Part shown: positions 41,475-51,444 of the stretch, piece after piece | Numbering within the stretch: position 1 is the first letter of the stretch | Layout of the letters: each line of letters starts with the position of its first letter | NCBI RefSeq assembly: GCF_009909235.1 | Contig: NZ_JAAAPO010000006.1 | Span: 1-64,000, forward strand | Reading direction: 5' to 3' | DNA length: 64,000 nt | Origin: Novosphingobium ovatum | Lineage (GTDB): Bacteria > Pseudomonadota > Alphaproteobacteria > Sphingomonadales > Sphingomonadaceae | Notes under the pieces: generated by a model | The model's database searches: none | What the model was told of the DNA's origin: nothing | The model's input: only the letters and a program-made list of their open reading frames with translations | Translations under genes and position numbers: made by a program

Positions 41475-44330
41475 ATGGGTTTGGTGTACTGGGCCGCGGT
41501 GGCTGGCGCCTTGGTGGCATGCTGGGGCAATGGGCTGGGATTGGCCAGCATCCTTGGCGGCGGGATTGTCGGCGGCGGGCTGGGCCTGTGGCTGCGATCG
41601 GAACTGCGGGCCGAAATCGCGCAGGCGGTGCAGGCGGCGCTGGCGGATCTGCCGGTCGCGGCAGCGCCTCCCCCGGTCGAAACACTCCGTGAAACGCCCG
41701 CCCGCCCGCCCGTTGCCACGCCGCAGGCCGTGCCCGAACGCGATGTGGCGCCTGAACCATCCGCCCAACACCCGTCAAGCCGACCTGCGACACGCATCCC
41801 CCCGGCAGAGCCCGCCAGTGTGCCGATGGCGCAGGCGGCCTATATGCCCACGCCCTTGGCCCAACCCGCCCCCGTGGCCCAACCCGCCCCCGTGGCCCAA
41901 CCCGGCTCTCCGCTGGACCTGCTGAAGGCGTGGCTGCTGGGGGGCAACACGATCGTGCGGGTGGGCTTGATCGTGCTGTTTCTGGGGCTGGTGTTTCTGG
42001 CGCGTTTCGCCGCGATGGCCGGGCTGTTCCCGATCGAGGCGCGGCTTGCCTCGATCGCCGCCATTGGCGTGGCGCTGTTGGCGGTCGGGCTGAAACAGCG
42101 GCTGGAGCGCCCCGGATTTAGCCTGTCGCTGCAAGGCGCGGGGGTGGGCGTGCTGTATCTGGTCGTGTTCGCCGCCGCGCGGGGATATGACATTCTGCCG
42201 CCCGCCGCCGCCTTTGTATTCATGATCCTGTTTGCGGCGCTGGGCTGTGGGCTGGCGCTGTTGCAGGATTCGCTGGTGATGGCCTTTGCCGCGTTTCTGG
42301 GCGGCTATGCGGTGCCGGTGCTGCTGGGCGGGCACGCCGAAACCCCGCTGGGGCTGTTTGCCTATATCACCATCCTCAATCTGGCAGTGCTGGTGATCGC
42401 GCGGGTCAAAAGCTGGCGGGCGATCAATCTGCTGGGTTTTGTCGCCACCTTTGCGCTGGCGCTGGCATGGGGCTTTGGCAGCTATAGCGCCCAGCATTAC
42501 GCCCTGTGTCAGGCGTTCCTGATCCTTTCGGTGGCGATCTATCTGGCAATGGCGGTGCTGTATGCCCACAACACGCCGGGCCCGCTGGGCAATTACGCCG
42601 ATAACACGCTGTTGTTCGGCACGGCGCTGGTGGGCTTTGGCCTGCAAATCGGGCTGGTGCACGACTGGCCGTTTGGATCTGCCTATGCCGCGCTGGGGTT
42701 TGGCGCGCTGTATGTCGGCGTAAGCGCGGTCACGATGCGGCGCGGCGATCCGGCGATGCGGCTGCTCAACGAATGCATGCTGGCGATCGGCGTGGGTTTT
42801 GTGACGCTGGCCGTGCCGCTGGCGCTGGAGATGGAATGGACATCGGCGGTCTGGGCGCTGGAAGGCGCGGGCGCGTTCTGGGTAGGCGCGCGCCAAGGTC
42901 GCTGGATGCCGCGCTGTTTCGGGCTGATGTTGCAAGCGGTGGCCGGGCTGTTGGTGCTGGTCACGCTGCCCGATCCGGTCGGGGCGTGGCCGCTGCTGCA
43001 TGACGGGTTCCTGCGGCCGCTGGTGGTGTCGCTGCCGCTGTTGTTCACCGCGTGGCAGATGCGCGCGCCCCTGCCGCACAGCGGGTCGGCGGCGGCCACA
43101 GCCTATGCGCGGGCGGAACAGGCGATGGAGCCGCTGTGGTTTCTGGCCGGTTTCGGCTATGCCTGCATCGCCATCCTGACCGAGGTCAACCGCCGACTGC
43201 CCACAACGAGCGCCGACCTGCCGCCGATGCCCGCGCTGTCTGGGCATATGCAATTGTATGGCGCGGTCCTGGCGATCATGGGACTGATGGCGCTGTCACA
43301 GGCCTTTGGCCGGGCGCGCGACTGGGCGGTGGCGCAATGGCCCGCCCGGATTGCCCTGCCGCTGATGGTGGTGGGGCTGGCCGGGATGCTGGGGCTGGGC
43401 CGCCATGGGCTGATGCTGCCCGATGCGGCGTGTTGGCTGGTGATGGCCGGGCTGCATCTGTGGATGCTGTATCGTCAGCCTGACGATGGCTGGACCCACG
43501 CCCTGCATGTCGGCGGGGTTTTGTGGCTGACGGCGATGGTGGCCGATGCCCTGTGGCTGGGGATTGATCGCGCGGAGTTGTGGAACAGTTCATGGGCAGG
43601 GGTCAGCTATCTGGTGGCCTGTGTGGCGATGCTGATCGCGCTGACGCGCTGGGCCGGGGCGGCCGCAGGGCACAGTGATACGGACGGGCAAAGGTGGCCG
43701 CTGCGCCCCTATGCGCGGGCCTATTGGTGGCACGCGGCGCTGTTGCTGGCGATGGGGACCTATGGCGGCGCGCTGGTGACGGCCCTGCTGGCCCAAGGTG
43801 TGACCGCCCCCCTGCCCTATATCCCGATCGTCAATCCGGTCGATCTGTCGGTGCTGCTGGCGCTGGCGGCGCTGGCGCTGTGGCGGCAGATGTTGCAGAC
43901 CGCGCGCGATCTTGATCCTCTGGCGCAGGAGATCGCGGGGGCAACCGGGCTGGGCGGACTGGCGGCGCTAGGCTTTGTGTTGGTCAACACGGTCTGGCTG
44001 CGCACGGCGCACCACCTGTTTGGCATCGGCTGGGACGCGGGCACGCTGGCCAGCAGTGCGGTGGTACAGGCCGGATACGCGCTGTTGTGGGCGGCGATGG
44101 CGCTGGGGCTGATGCTGTGGGCCAAACGGCGGTCCGAACGCCTGCCGTGGATGGCGGGGGCCGTGCTGTTGGGCGCGGTGGTGGTCAAACTGGTGCTGGT
44201 CGACATGTCCCGCGTCGAGGGGCTGGCGCGGATCATCGCCTTTATCGGCGTGGGCGTATTGATGTTGCTGATCGGTTATTTCGTGCCGCTGCCGCCCCGC
44301 CCATCAACCTCGGCCGAGGCGGCGGCATGA
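41475..44330 (+). CDS. DUF2339 large polytopic membrane protein
   Basis: 951 residues. Two N-terminal membrane helices precede a Pro/Ala-rich linker (about residues 60-150), then more than 20 hydrophobic segments fill the rest. WLLGGNTIVRVGLIVLFLGL is the DUF2339 core. ATG 41475 follows GGGGGA. It shares a 4-bp overlap with the DUF3999 gene, the usual partner. The pair may act in envelope or glycoconjugate functions, but the role is unknown. Confidence 0.9.
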   Translation: MGLVYWAAVAGALVACWGNGLGLASILGGGIVGGGLGLWLRSELRAEIAQAVQAALADLPVAAAPPPVETLRETPARPPVATPQAVPERDVAPEPSAQHPSSRPATRIPPAEPASVPMAQAAYMPTPLAQPAPVAQPAPVAQPGSPLDLLKAWLLGGNTIVRVGLIVLFLGLVFLARFAAMAGLFPIEARLASIAAIGVALLAVGLKQRLERPGFSLSLQGAGVGVLYLVVFAAARGYDILPPAAAFVFMILFAALGCGLALLQDSLVMAFAAFLGGYAVPVLLGGHAETPLGLFAYITILNLAVLVIARVKSWRAINLLGFVATFALALAWGFGSYSAQHYALCQAFLILSVAIYLAMAVLYAHNTPGPLGNYADNTLLFGTALVGFGLQIGLVHDWPFGSAYAALGFGALYVGVSAVTMRRGDPAMRLLNECMLAIGVGFVTLAVPLALEMEWTSAVWALEGAGAFWVGARQGRWMPRCFGLMLQAVAGLLVLVTLPDPVGAWPLLHDGFLRPLVVSLPLLFTAWQMRAPLPHSGSAAATAYARAEQAMEPLWFLAGFGYACIAILTEVNRRLPTTSADLPPMPALSGHMQLYGAVLAIMGLMALSQAFGRARDWAVAQWPARIALPLMVVGLAGMLGLGRHGLMLPDAACWLVMAGLHLWMLYRQPDDGWTHALHVGGVLWLTAMVADALWLGIDRAELWNSSWAGVSYLVACVAMLIALTRWAGAAAGHSDTDGQRWPLRPYARAYWWHAALLLAMGTYGGALVTALLAQGVTAPLPYIPIVNPVDLSVLLALAALALWRQMLQTARDLDPLAQEIAGATGLGGLAALGFVLVNTVWLRTAHHLFGIGWDAGTLASSAVVQAGYALLWAAMALGLMLWAKRRSERLPWMAGAVLLGAVVVKLVLVDMSRVEGLARIIAFIGVGVLMLLIGYFVPLPPRPSTSAEAAA
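41859..41904 (+). repeat. 18-bp tandem repeat in the DUF2339 linker
   Basis: GCCCAACCCGCCCCCGTG is repeated 2.6 times, encoding AQPAPV twice then AQPG. It lies in the proline-rich linker, where copy number could vary by slippage without breaking the frame. Confidence 0.85.
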
Positions 44331-45658
44331 AGCGCGCGGCCATCGCCCTGACGCTGGCCCTGACGCTGGCTCTGCCGGGTTGTGGCGCGCCGAGGGCGGC
44401 CCCCACCGGGCCGCAAGACTTTGCCTTGAACCTGCCGGTCACCGCGCCGGGCACCGGGGTCGCGCGGCTGGATCTGCCGGTGGCGGCATTGCTGGCGTTT
44501 CGCCGGGCCGACATGGGTGACGTGCGCGTCTATGACGCACAGGGCCGCCCACTCTCGATCGCCCGGATGGAGCCCGCGGCAGCCAGCCAGAATGCCATCC
44601 ACCTGCCCGCCATCGCCATCAACGAGGATCGGGCGGCCGATGGCGCGGCGGTCTCGGTACAGGTGGATCAAGCCGGGCGCAGGCTGACGGTCGCGACACA
44701 AGGCCCTGCGGCCGGCGCGGCGGCGACGGCGCAGGTCTTGCTGGACACCCGGTCGCTGGCCGATCGGGCGGTGGCGGTACGGCTGGACGCCGATCTGCCG
44801 CCCTCGCGTCCGGTGACAGTGGAGATCGCCAGCAGCCCCGATCTGAAAAGCTGGACACCGCTGACCGATGCGGTGCTGTTGCGCCCCGGCGCCGGGCCTG
44901 AACTGTTGGGCGGCGGGCGGATCGCCCTGCCCGATGTGGCGTTGCAAGGGCGCTATGTGCGGTTGCGTTGGCAGGGCGCACCGCCCGGCGCGGTGCAGGG
45001 CGCAACGCTGATCACCAGCCACACGCCCGCCCCGCCCCGCCTGTGGGTGACGGCGCGCGGCATTCCCGCAGGCTCGGCGCAACAGATGGCTTTCACCCTG
45101 CCGGTGGCGCTGCAACCGGGCGCGGTGCGTGTGGCGATGACCGGGGCCGATGGCGTGGTGCCGCTGCGCCTGATGGGCCGCGACAGTGCCGAGGCGCCGT
45201 GGACACCGCTGGCCGTGGGGGTGTTGCGTCAGGGGGCCAAGGCCACCGAACTGCCGCTGGAGGGCATCGCCCCGCGCCAATTGCTGCTGGAGGCCGACCC
45301 CCGCAGCGCCGGATGGTCGCGCCCGCCCGCGCTGGCACTGGCGCTGGAGCCGGTCTCGTTGTTGGTGGCGTTCAACGGGGCCGCGCCCTATCGGCTGGCG
45401 GTGGGGCATGCCGATGCCGCCCCCGCCCTGTTTGCCGCCAGCGACCTTGCCCCCAATCCGGGGACATATCCGCGGGCACAGGTCGCGGCCACCGGCGCGG
45501 GTGAGACCTTCGTCGATCTGGGCGGAGAGGGCACCAGTTGGCCCTTTGCCCCACGCAAGCTGGCGCTGTGGGGGGCATTGCTGGCCGGAACGGGCGTGCT
45601 GGGCATGGCGGTGGTGCGGTTGCTGCGGGCCAACGCGCGCCCGGTGGATCGCCCCTAA
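44327..45658 (+). CDS. DUF3999 lipoprotein
   Basis: 443 residues. A lipoprotein signal peptide ends in LALPGCG (lipobox, Cys near residue 19). Beta-rich repeats follow and one C-terminal membrane helix (LALWGALLAGTGVLGMAVV). This is the DUF3999 arrangement and it is fused by ATGA to DUF2339. Function unknown. The frame extends upstream to 44087, but that part is antisense-like and is rejected. Confidence 0.87.
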   Translation: MKRAAIALTLALTLALPGCGAPRAAPTGPQDFALNLPVTAPGTGVARLDLPVAALLAFRRADMGDVRVYDAQGRPLSIARMEPAAASQNAIHLPAIAINEDRAADGAAVSVQVDQAGRRLTVATQGPAAGAAATAQVLLDTRSLADRAVAVRLDADLPPSRPVTVEIASSPDLKSWTPLTDAVLLRPGAGPELLGGGRIALPDVALQGRYVRLRWQGAPPGAVQGATLITSHTPAPPRLWVTARGIPAGSAQQMAFTLPVALQPGAVRVAMTGADGVVPLRLMGRDSAEAPWTPLAVGVLRQGAKATELPLEGIAPRQLLLEADPRSAGWSRPPALALALEPVSLLVAFNGAAPYRLAVGHADAAPALFAASDLAPNPGTYPRAQVAATGAGETFVDLGGEGTSWPFAPRKLALWGALLAGTGVLGMAVVRLLRANARPVDRP

Positions 45659-46110
45659 TCGATGCGATAGATAGACAGGCGCACTGTCCGCCCCGATTTC
45701 CCCCCGCTGGCCAGAAACAGCGCACGGTTGACCCAGGCATAGGCGGGATGCCCCGTCTCCAGCCGGATCGCCGTGCGCATGTAATAGTCGGTGAAAGGCA
45801 CGTCCTCACCCGCTGCCGCGCGGGCGGCCACGTCGGGGGCCATGTGGCGGATACCCTGACTGATCACCTCGATCACCGCGCCGTCATCGGTTTCCACCGC
45901 ATAGCGCGCGTCCAGCACCGCCACGCCATCGCCATGCACCGTCTGCCAATCGGCGCCGATGTTCAGGATGCGACCGTTCAGCAAAGGCCCACTGACGCTG
46001 CCGCCGACGATGGGGATGATGCGGCGCGTGCCCGCCCCGCATTCCCCCAACTCACGCGGGGGCGTCAGATCGATGGCAAAGTCGCAGACATGCTCAAGCG
46101 TCGGCTGCAT
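45655..46110 (-). CDS. DUF3237 family protein
   Basis: 151 residues, beta-barrel type. GGSVSGPLLNGRILNIGADW and YYMRTAIRLETGHPAYAWVN are DUF3237 signatures. It is translated just after the flavin monooxygenase, overlapping it by 17 bp. DUF3237 genes accompany aromatic and terpene catabolism; the catalytic role is unclear. Its end overlaps the DUF3999 stop by 4 bp on the other strand. Confidence 0.88.
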   Translation of the reverse strand: MQPTLEHVCDFAIDLTPPRELGECGAGTRRIIPIVGGSVSGPLLNGRILNIGADWQTVHGDGVAVLDARYAVETDDGAVIEVISQGIRHMAPDVAARAAAGEDVPFTDYYMRTAIRLETGHPAYAWVNRALFLASGGKSGRTVRLSIYRID

Positions 46111-47401
46111 CGGCCACCTGTTCGGCCACACGGGCGCCTGCGAGGATGGTGCGCGGCGCGCCATTCAGCGCATCACGGGCAAAGCCTGCCGCCGACTGAT
46201 AGGCCAGCATGAACTGGGCGCGTTCGTCAGCCGGGATCACATCGTCGATATTGTCAAACGTGCCGCCGCAGCGTTCGTCCACCATCTTGAGCAGGCCAAA
46301 CGGCCCCGCTCCGCGATTGCGCAGCGCCAATTGGCCGACCGGCTGACACAGCTTTGCATCATAGGCGGCCAGCGCCGCGGCATTCACGCCATGCTCCAGA
46401 AACAGGCTGCCCATGACGCGCGCGTCGATGATCGCCTGCGACGCGCCGTTCGATCCGGTGGGATACATCGGATGCGCCGCATCGCCCATCAACGCCACCG
46501 AACCATCCACCCAGGTGGGGATCGGATCGCGGTCGATCATCGGGTTTTCATAGGCCACATCCGACCCTGCCAACAGCTTTGGCAGATCCAGCCAATCATA
46601 GACGAAACCATCGAATTCATGCGCAAAATCAGCCAGTTCGCAAGGGCGGAACCAGCCGGTCTTGGTCCAGTCGTGGGTCGCGTCATAGGTCTGTTCGGCG
46701 ATCCAGTTGATATCGGCCAGCCCGTTTTCGTCCGGGGCCGAAATCGGGTACAGCACGACGCGGTGGCGATCCGTGCCCAGCCCGACGAAGGACGAGCCGG
46801 TGCGGATCGGCACGCCCTTGGCCGTGCCGCGCCACATCAGCGTGCCGCCCCAACGGATCGGCGGCTGATCGGGGTGCATCTGCGCGCGGATGCTGGAATG
46901 GATGCCATCGGCGCCGATCAACAGACGGCCGGTTTCCTGCAATTGCTGGCCATCGGCGGTGGTGATATCGGCCACCACGCGGCCATCGGCGGTCTGGTGA
47001 TAGGCCGTCACCTTTTGCCCCAGGCGCAGGTTTTCCGCGCCGATGCGCTCGGCCACGATGCGGGCCAGCAACAGGTGGAACTTGCCCCGGTGCACCGCAT
47101 ATTGGTGCCAGTGATAACCGGCCGATTTGCCGCGCGGTTCGGAATAGATGTCGCGCCCGTTCAGGCCGACCAGCGCCCATTCCTTGGCCGGTACGCCCAC
47201 CGCGTTCAGCGCATCCTCGCCAATGCCCAGATCGCCCAGTTCGCGCACCGCATTGGGTTGCAGGTTGATCCCCACCCCCAGCGGGCGCAGCTCGGACGTG
47301 CTTTCAAACACCACGCAAGGCACGCCGATCTGGTGCAGGGTCAGCGCCAGCGCCAGACCACCAATGCCGCCACCGGCAATCAGAACACGCTCACTCGTCA
47401 T
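46094..47401 (-). CDS. FAD-dependent aromatic monooxygenase (salicylate hydroxylase-like)
   Basis: 435 residues, class A flavoprotein hydroxylase. The motifs are GxGxxG (VLIAGGGIGGLALALTLH), DG (LLIGADGIHSSIRAQ) and GD (VALMGDAAHPMYPTG). There is no membrane segment. It hydroxylates a phenolic or carboxylated ring with NAD(P)H; the residues do not tell the substrate. It heads a two-gene unit with DUF3237. Confidence 0.88.
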   Translation of the reverse strand: MTSERVLIAGGGIGGLALALTLHQIGVPCVVFESTSELRPLGVGINLQPNAVRELGDLGIGEDALNAVGVPAKEWALVGLNGRDIYSEPRGKSAGYHWHQYAVHRGKFHLLLARIVAERIGAENLRLGQKVTAYHQTADGRVVADITTADGQQLQETGRLLIGADGIHSSIRAQMHPDQPPIRWGGTLMWRGTAKGVPIRTGSSFVGLGTDRHRVVLYPISAPDENGLADINWIAEQTYDATHDWTKTGWFRPCELADFAHEFDGFVYDWLDLPKLLAGSDVAYENPMIDRDPIPTWVDGSVALMGDAAHPMYPTGSNGASQAIIDARVMGSLFLEHGVNAAALAAYDAKLCQPVGQLALRNRGAGPFGLLKMVDERCGGTFDNIDDVIPADERAQFMLAYQSAAGFARDALNGAPRTILAGARVAEQVADAADA

Positions 47402-47561
47402 AGAAACTGTCCGCCACTTCCTGTTCAGGTCCCCGCCCGCCGAGCCTTTGGCGCGCCGCAGCGGGCGTCGCCATACTGGAAGCTGGCCTCTTGCGCTAGA
47501 TGCAACCCCTTACACCGTGTCGCAATAGGTGCGCGCGCCCAAGTGTGTTAGCAGCCCGGCG

Positions 47562-49361
47562 ATGGACGGGACCGATTCTGACGTGATGCTGGACGATGCG
47601 CGCCGCGCCTTGCAGGCGACCTTTGGCTTTGCCGCGTTTCGCGGGGTGCAGGAAACGGTGGTCGGGCGCGTGCTGCGCGGGCAATCGAGCCTGGCGGTGA
47701 TGCCGACCGGCGCGGGCAAATCGCTGACCTATCAATTGCCCGCCGTGATGCGGCCCGGCACCTGCGTGGTGGTCAGCCCGCTGATCGCGCTGATGCACGA
47801 CCAATTGCGCAGCGCCACCGCCAATGGCATCCGCGCCGCCGCCCTGACCAGCGTCGATACCAACCGGGCCGAAACCATCGCCCGGCTGCGCGACGGGGAT
47901 CTGGACCTGTTGTATGTCGCCCCCGAACGCGCCAGCCAGCCGCAGTTCCACGACCTGTTGGCCAATGCCCCGATCAGCCTTTTTGCCATTGATGAGGCGC
48001 ATTGCGTGTCCGAATGGGGCCATGATTTCCGCCCCGACTATCGCCTGTTGCGCCCATTGCTGGACGGCCTGCCACATGTCCCGCGTCTGGCGCTGACCGC
48101 CACCGCCGATGGGCACACCCGCGCCGATATCCTGATGCAATTGGGTATCCCGGACGATGGGCTGATCGTTGCCGGGTTTGACCGGCCCAACATCCGTTAC
48201 CACATTACCCCGCGCGACAATCCGGCCCAGCAATTGCGCCGCCTGTTGGCCGATCACCCCGGCCCCGGCATCGTCTATGCCCAGACCCGTGCACAGGTGG
48301 AACGCTTGACCGAGACGCTGGCCACCACGGGCCGCGCGGTGCGGCCCTATCACGCCGGGCTGGACGCGGATGTGCGCGCCGCCCATCAGGCCGCCTTTGT
48401 CGCCAGCGAGGACATGGTGATGGTGGCCACCATCGCCTTTGGCATGGGCATTGATAAGCCCGACGTGCGCTTTGTCGCCCATGCCGGCCTGCCCAAATCC
48501 ATCGAGGCCTATTATCAGGAAACGGGCCGCGCGGGCCGTGATGGCGATCCGGCGGTGGCGGTGATGCTGTGGGGGGCCGAGGATTTTGCCCGCGCCCGCC
48601 TGCGCCTGAACGAGATGGAGGAAGCGCGCCTGCCCGGTGAACGCGCCCGACTGAACGCACTGGCCGGTTTGGTGGAAACTGCCGGATGCCGCCGCGCCCT
48701 GCTGCGACGCCATTTTGGCGAGGACGCGCCCGCCACTTGCGGCAATTGCGACAATTGCCTGTCGCCGCCCAATGTGACCGACACCACCGAACTGGCGCGC
48801 AAGCTGCTCTCGGCCATCTACCGCACCGGGCAAAGCTTTGGCCTGGGCCATGTCGAGAAGGTGCTGACCGGCGTGGCGGACGAGCGCATCACCGCGCGCG
48901 GCCATGACCAGTTGAGCGTGTTTGGCATTGTTGGGCCGGACGAGGCCCCATTGCTGCGCCCGCTGGCCCGCGCGTTGCAGGCCCGCGGCAGTCTGGAAAC
49001 CAGCGAGCATGGTGCGATCAGGCTGGCCGGTGACGCCCGCGCCATCCTGAAGGGGGAGGCAAACGTGGCGATCACCCTGCCGCCCGCCCGCAGCGCCGAG
49101 CGCCGCAACCGGCGCGGGGCCAGCGACAGTGCCAATCCGGTGGGTGATCCGCTGTTTGACGCGCTGCGCCAATGGCGGCGCGACACGGCAGCAGAGCTGA
49201 AAGTGCCGCCCTATGTCATCTTTCACGATGCTAGCCTGCGCGCGATTGCCCAGCACCGCCCCGACACGCTCTCGGCGCTGGGGCAGGTGCAGGGCGTGGG
49301 CACGCGCAAGCTGGAGACCTATGGCGCGGCGCTGCTGGACCTGTTGCAGCGCCACGCCTGA
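47562..49361 (+). CDS. recQ: RecQ-family ATP-dependent DNA helicase
   Basis: 599 residues. Motif I PTGAGKS (K53), DEAH (D144 in AIDEAHCVSEWGHDFRPDY), motif VI QETGRAGRDG, the zinc site (CRRALL, CGNCDNC), a winged helix and a C-terminal HRDC domain (PPYVIFHDASLRAIA) are all present. It unwinds recombination intermediates. It is divergent from the monooxygenase. Confidence 0.94.
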   Translation: MDGTDSDVMLDDARRALQATFGFAAFRGVQETVVGRVLRGQSSLAVMPTGAGKSLTYQLPAVMRPGTCVVVSPLIALMHDQLRSATANGIRAAALTSVDTNRAETIARLRDGDLDLLYVAPERASQPQFHDLLANAPISLFAIDEAHCVSEWGHDFRPDYRLLRPLLDGLPHVPRLALTATADGHTRADILMQLGIPDDGLIVAGFDRPNIRYHITPRDNPAQQLRRLLADHPGPGIVYAQTRAQVERLTETLATTGRAVRPYHAGLDADVRAAHQAAFVASEDMVMVATIAFGMGIDKPDVRFVAHAGLPKSIEAYYQETGRAGRDGDPAVAVMLWGAEDFARARLRLNEMEEARLPGERARLNALAGLVETAGCRRALLRRHFGEDAPATCGNCDNCLSPPNVTDTTELARKLLSAIYRTGQSFGLGHVEKVLTGVADERITARGHDQLSVFGIVGPDEAPLLRPLARALQARGSLETSEHGAIRLAGDARAILKGEANVAITLPPARSAERRNRRGASDSANPVGDPLFDALRQWRRDTAAELKVPPYVIFHDASLRAIAQHRPDTLSALGQVQGVGTRKLETYGAALLDLLQRHA

Positions 49362-49395
49362 CCAGCGGCAAAGCCGCCAAGCCCAATAGGCCGCG

Positions 49396-49914
49396 TCAGA
49401 CCGGCCAGTCGCGCGTCTGGCCGAAATCCGCCCCGCGCCGTGCCCCGCGCGGCAGGTCATGTGCCTGTAGAAAGGCGTCGGCCGCCGGATCGGTGCGCGC
49501 CCAATCGATCAGTTCGCGCCGCCGCACAATCCGCCAATCGCCATCACGGCAGGCGTATTCGTCAATATAGCGCCCCGCGACGATCAGATCCTTGGGTTCG
49601 CCCTCCTCGGTGATGCGGTGCCAGGCATAGAAATAGACCTCACCGCTGGCCGCATCGCCGTTGATCGACAACTGCACCTGCCCAATGATGTGCTGGCTAC
49701 CCTCGATATCGGCCAGAAACCCCTGCGCAAAGGCAACGAATTCGTCGGCCGTGCCATTCATCAGCCCACAATCCACCCACGCGTCATCGTGAAAGGCGCT
49801 GCGGTGCAGAACCGGGTCCAACCGGTCCTGCCCCCGCATGTAACGGCACAGCGCATCGTTGATATCGCGCCGCGCGCACAGGTCGCGCAGCTCGGCTTCC
49901 ATGTCAAAAGCCAT
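49396..49914 (-). CDS. SnoaL-like (NTF2-fold) protein next to Rieske oxygenase
   Basis: 172 residues. The N-terminal ALCRYMRGQDRLDPVLHRSA, the VYFYAWHRI strand and the GRYIDEYACRDGDWRIVRR ending are the SnoaL_4 pattern. It starts 5 bp after the Rieske stop, so it is in the same operon. Members act as small dehydratases/isomerases or as beta subunits of ring-hydroxylating oxygenases; the latter fits its position. Confidence 0.82.
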   Translation of the reverse strand: MAFDMEAELRDLCARRDINDALCRYMRGQDRLDPVLHRSAFHDDAWVDCGLMNGTADEFVAFAQGFLADIEGSQHIIGQVQLSINGDAASGEVYFYAWHRITEEGEPKDLIVAGRYIDEYACRDGDWRIVRRRELIDWARTDPAADAFLQAHDLPRGARRGADFGQTRDWPV

Positions 49915-49919
49915 GCCGC

Positions 49920-51341
49920 TTACCCTTCCGCGTTCAGATATTTGTCGATCACCATCTGGAAATGGCGGATGCGCGATTCCTGATAATTGCCCAGATGCTG
50001 AACGCCCACCGCACTCGCGCGGAAACCTTCCTGTTGGGCGCGCAGATTGTCGGTGTCCTGATCATAGACGTATCCCATCGCCGGGTCGAAACCGGGCGCG
50101 CTGGCATAGCTGTCCTGCTCGGCCACGCGATAGGGTTCGGGCGGTTCGGGTGCGCGGCCATCGGACGGATTGGGACGCAGGAACAGGATTTCAAACAGCG
50201 TGCGGTTGGGATCGCTGCCGATCGGGCGGAAGCGATAGGCCATCGGCAGCGACAGGCCGGGGAACAGCACCATGTTCGGGAAGATGTGATATTCGATGGT
50301 GTCGATCATCTCGCTGTCGGACACGGCTGACAGGTCGGTCTGATAGACCTCGCCCATCACCTTGCGCAGGTGGCGGGCCATGACGGTGCGGGCGGTCTCG
50401 CCCTCACCCACAATCAACCCGTCCCCGCGCGAATCCTTGTCGCCCAGGATCATGGTCGCCAGCAGTTCCTGTTCCGACAACGGATTGGCCAGATGCGGCG
50501 AATTCACCCCGCTGGCCGCGTAAAAGCGCGTCACATGGTCCGAATGGCAGTCATACTGCACATTGGCATCGCCCACGCCCTTGAGCAGCTGTGGGTGGGT
50601 TTCCAGCACGTGATAGGATTCCAGGAACGCTTCCTGCGCCGTCTTCCAGTTGCAGGGCAATTCCTTGGCCACATGCACCGAGACATAGCGCCCCGCGATG
50701 TCCCAATCCTTGAAGTGGTCGATCAACGGGGCAAGGTATTCCTCCAGCCCCGGCCCGTCCTGCGAGGGGTTGAGGAAGATGAAACCGCCCCATTGGCCAA
50801 TCCTTACCTCTGGCAGGCGGGTTTTGGCCGGGTCGACATGGGCAAAGTCCCATGCGCAGGGCACTTGGGCCAGACTGCCGTCATTGTTCCACGTCCAGCC
50901 GTGATAGGGGCAGCGCAGGTTGGGGCCAGCGCCGATGCCCTCGCCCTTCTTGAACTTGGTCGAGCGGTGCAGGCAGGAATTGACAAAGCCCTTCACGCTG
51001 CCGTCCTGCTGGCGCACCACGACATAGGACAGATGCGCCACCTCATAGGTGTAATAGTCGCCCGGCTCGGGGATGTGGTCCTCGCGGCAGACCCATTGCC
51101 ACGTCTTCTTCCAGATCTTCTCGATCTCGGCGTCGAAGATGTCCTGCGAGAAATAGCGGTCGACCGAAACCGGGGCGCTGCCCAGATAGGCGGGCTGTTC
51201 AAAGGTCAGCACCGGGGGCGGCGGCATCACATCGGCGCCAACGATCTGTTGCACGCTGGGCGCGGGGCAGCGAATCGCGGCCAGATCGGCCTCATCAGCG
51301 GGCGCGCTGGGCAGCCCATGTTCCAGAATGGGGTTCAACAT
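49920..51341 (-). CDS. Rieske non-haem iron oxygenase, alpha subunit
   Basis: 473 residues. The Rieske cluster ligands are C123-L-H125 and C144-PY-H147. The mononuclear iron site follows NWKTAQEAFLESYHVLETHP with H244 and H249; an Asp/Glu third ligand lies C-terminal. ATG 51341 is preceded by GGGAGAGG. It hydroxylates or demethylates a ring compound using electrons from a reductase not seen nearby. The SnoaL-like gene may be its beta subunit. A 24-bp palindrome lies about 30-50 bp upstream. Confidence 0.9.
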   Translation of the reverse strand: MLNPILEHGLPSAPADEADLAAIRCPAPSVQQIVGADVMPPPPVLTFEQPAYLGSAPVSVDRYFSQDIFDAEIEKIWKKTWQWVCREDHIPEPGDYYTYEVAHLSYVVVRQQDGSVKGFVNSCLHRSTKFKKGEGIGAGPNLRCPYHGWTWNNDGSLAQVPCAWDFAHVDPAKTRLPEVRIGQWGGFIFLNPSQDGPGLEEYLAPLIDHFKDWDIAGRYVSVHVAKELPCNWKTAQEAFLESYHVLETHPQLLKGVGDANVQYDCHSDHVTRFYAASGVNSPHLANPLSEQELLATMILGDKDSRGDGLIVGEGETARTVMARHLRKVMGEVYQTDLSAVSDSEMIDTIEYHIFPNMVLFPGLSLPMAYRFRPIGSDPNRTLFEILFLRPNPSDGRAPEPPEPYRVAEQDSYASAPGFDPAMGYVYDQDTDNLRAQQEGFRASAVGVQHLGNYQESRIRHFQMVIDKYLNAEG

Positions 51342-51369
51342 CAGACCTCTCCCTATATTGTCGCGACTC

Positions 51370-51393
51370 AAAACATTCCGATTGGATTGTTTT
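51370..51393. promoter_or_regulatory. Palindromic operator before the Rieske gene
   Basis: AACATTCCGATTGGATTGTT at 51372-51391 is a 20-bp inverted repeat with 16 of 20 positions symmetric, extended by A/T pairs to 24 bp. Near-identical to the site at 55750-55769 before the TonB gene. It lies 29 bp upstream of the Rieske start, in the gap after the SDR gene. Confidence 0.7.
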
Positions 51394-51444
51394 ATGCCCG
51401 CAGATGGACGCCGCTGGCAAGCTGTTCGATTGGCCAGCGCCCGA

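Noticed and set aside
41859..41904. CRISPR-like short repeat
   Set aside because: It is an uninterrupted coding tandem repeat without spacers. No CRISPR array or cas gene is seen in the window.
47496..49460. 654-codon minus-strand reading frame
   Set aside because: Antisense to recQ, which has every helicase motif.
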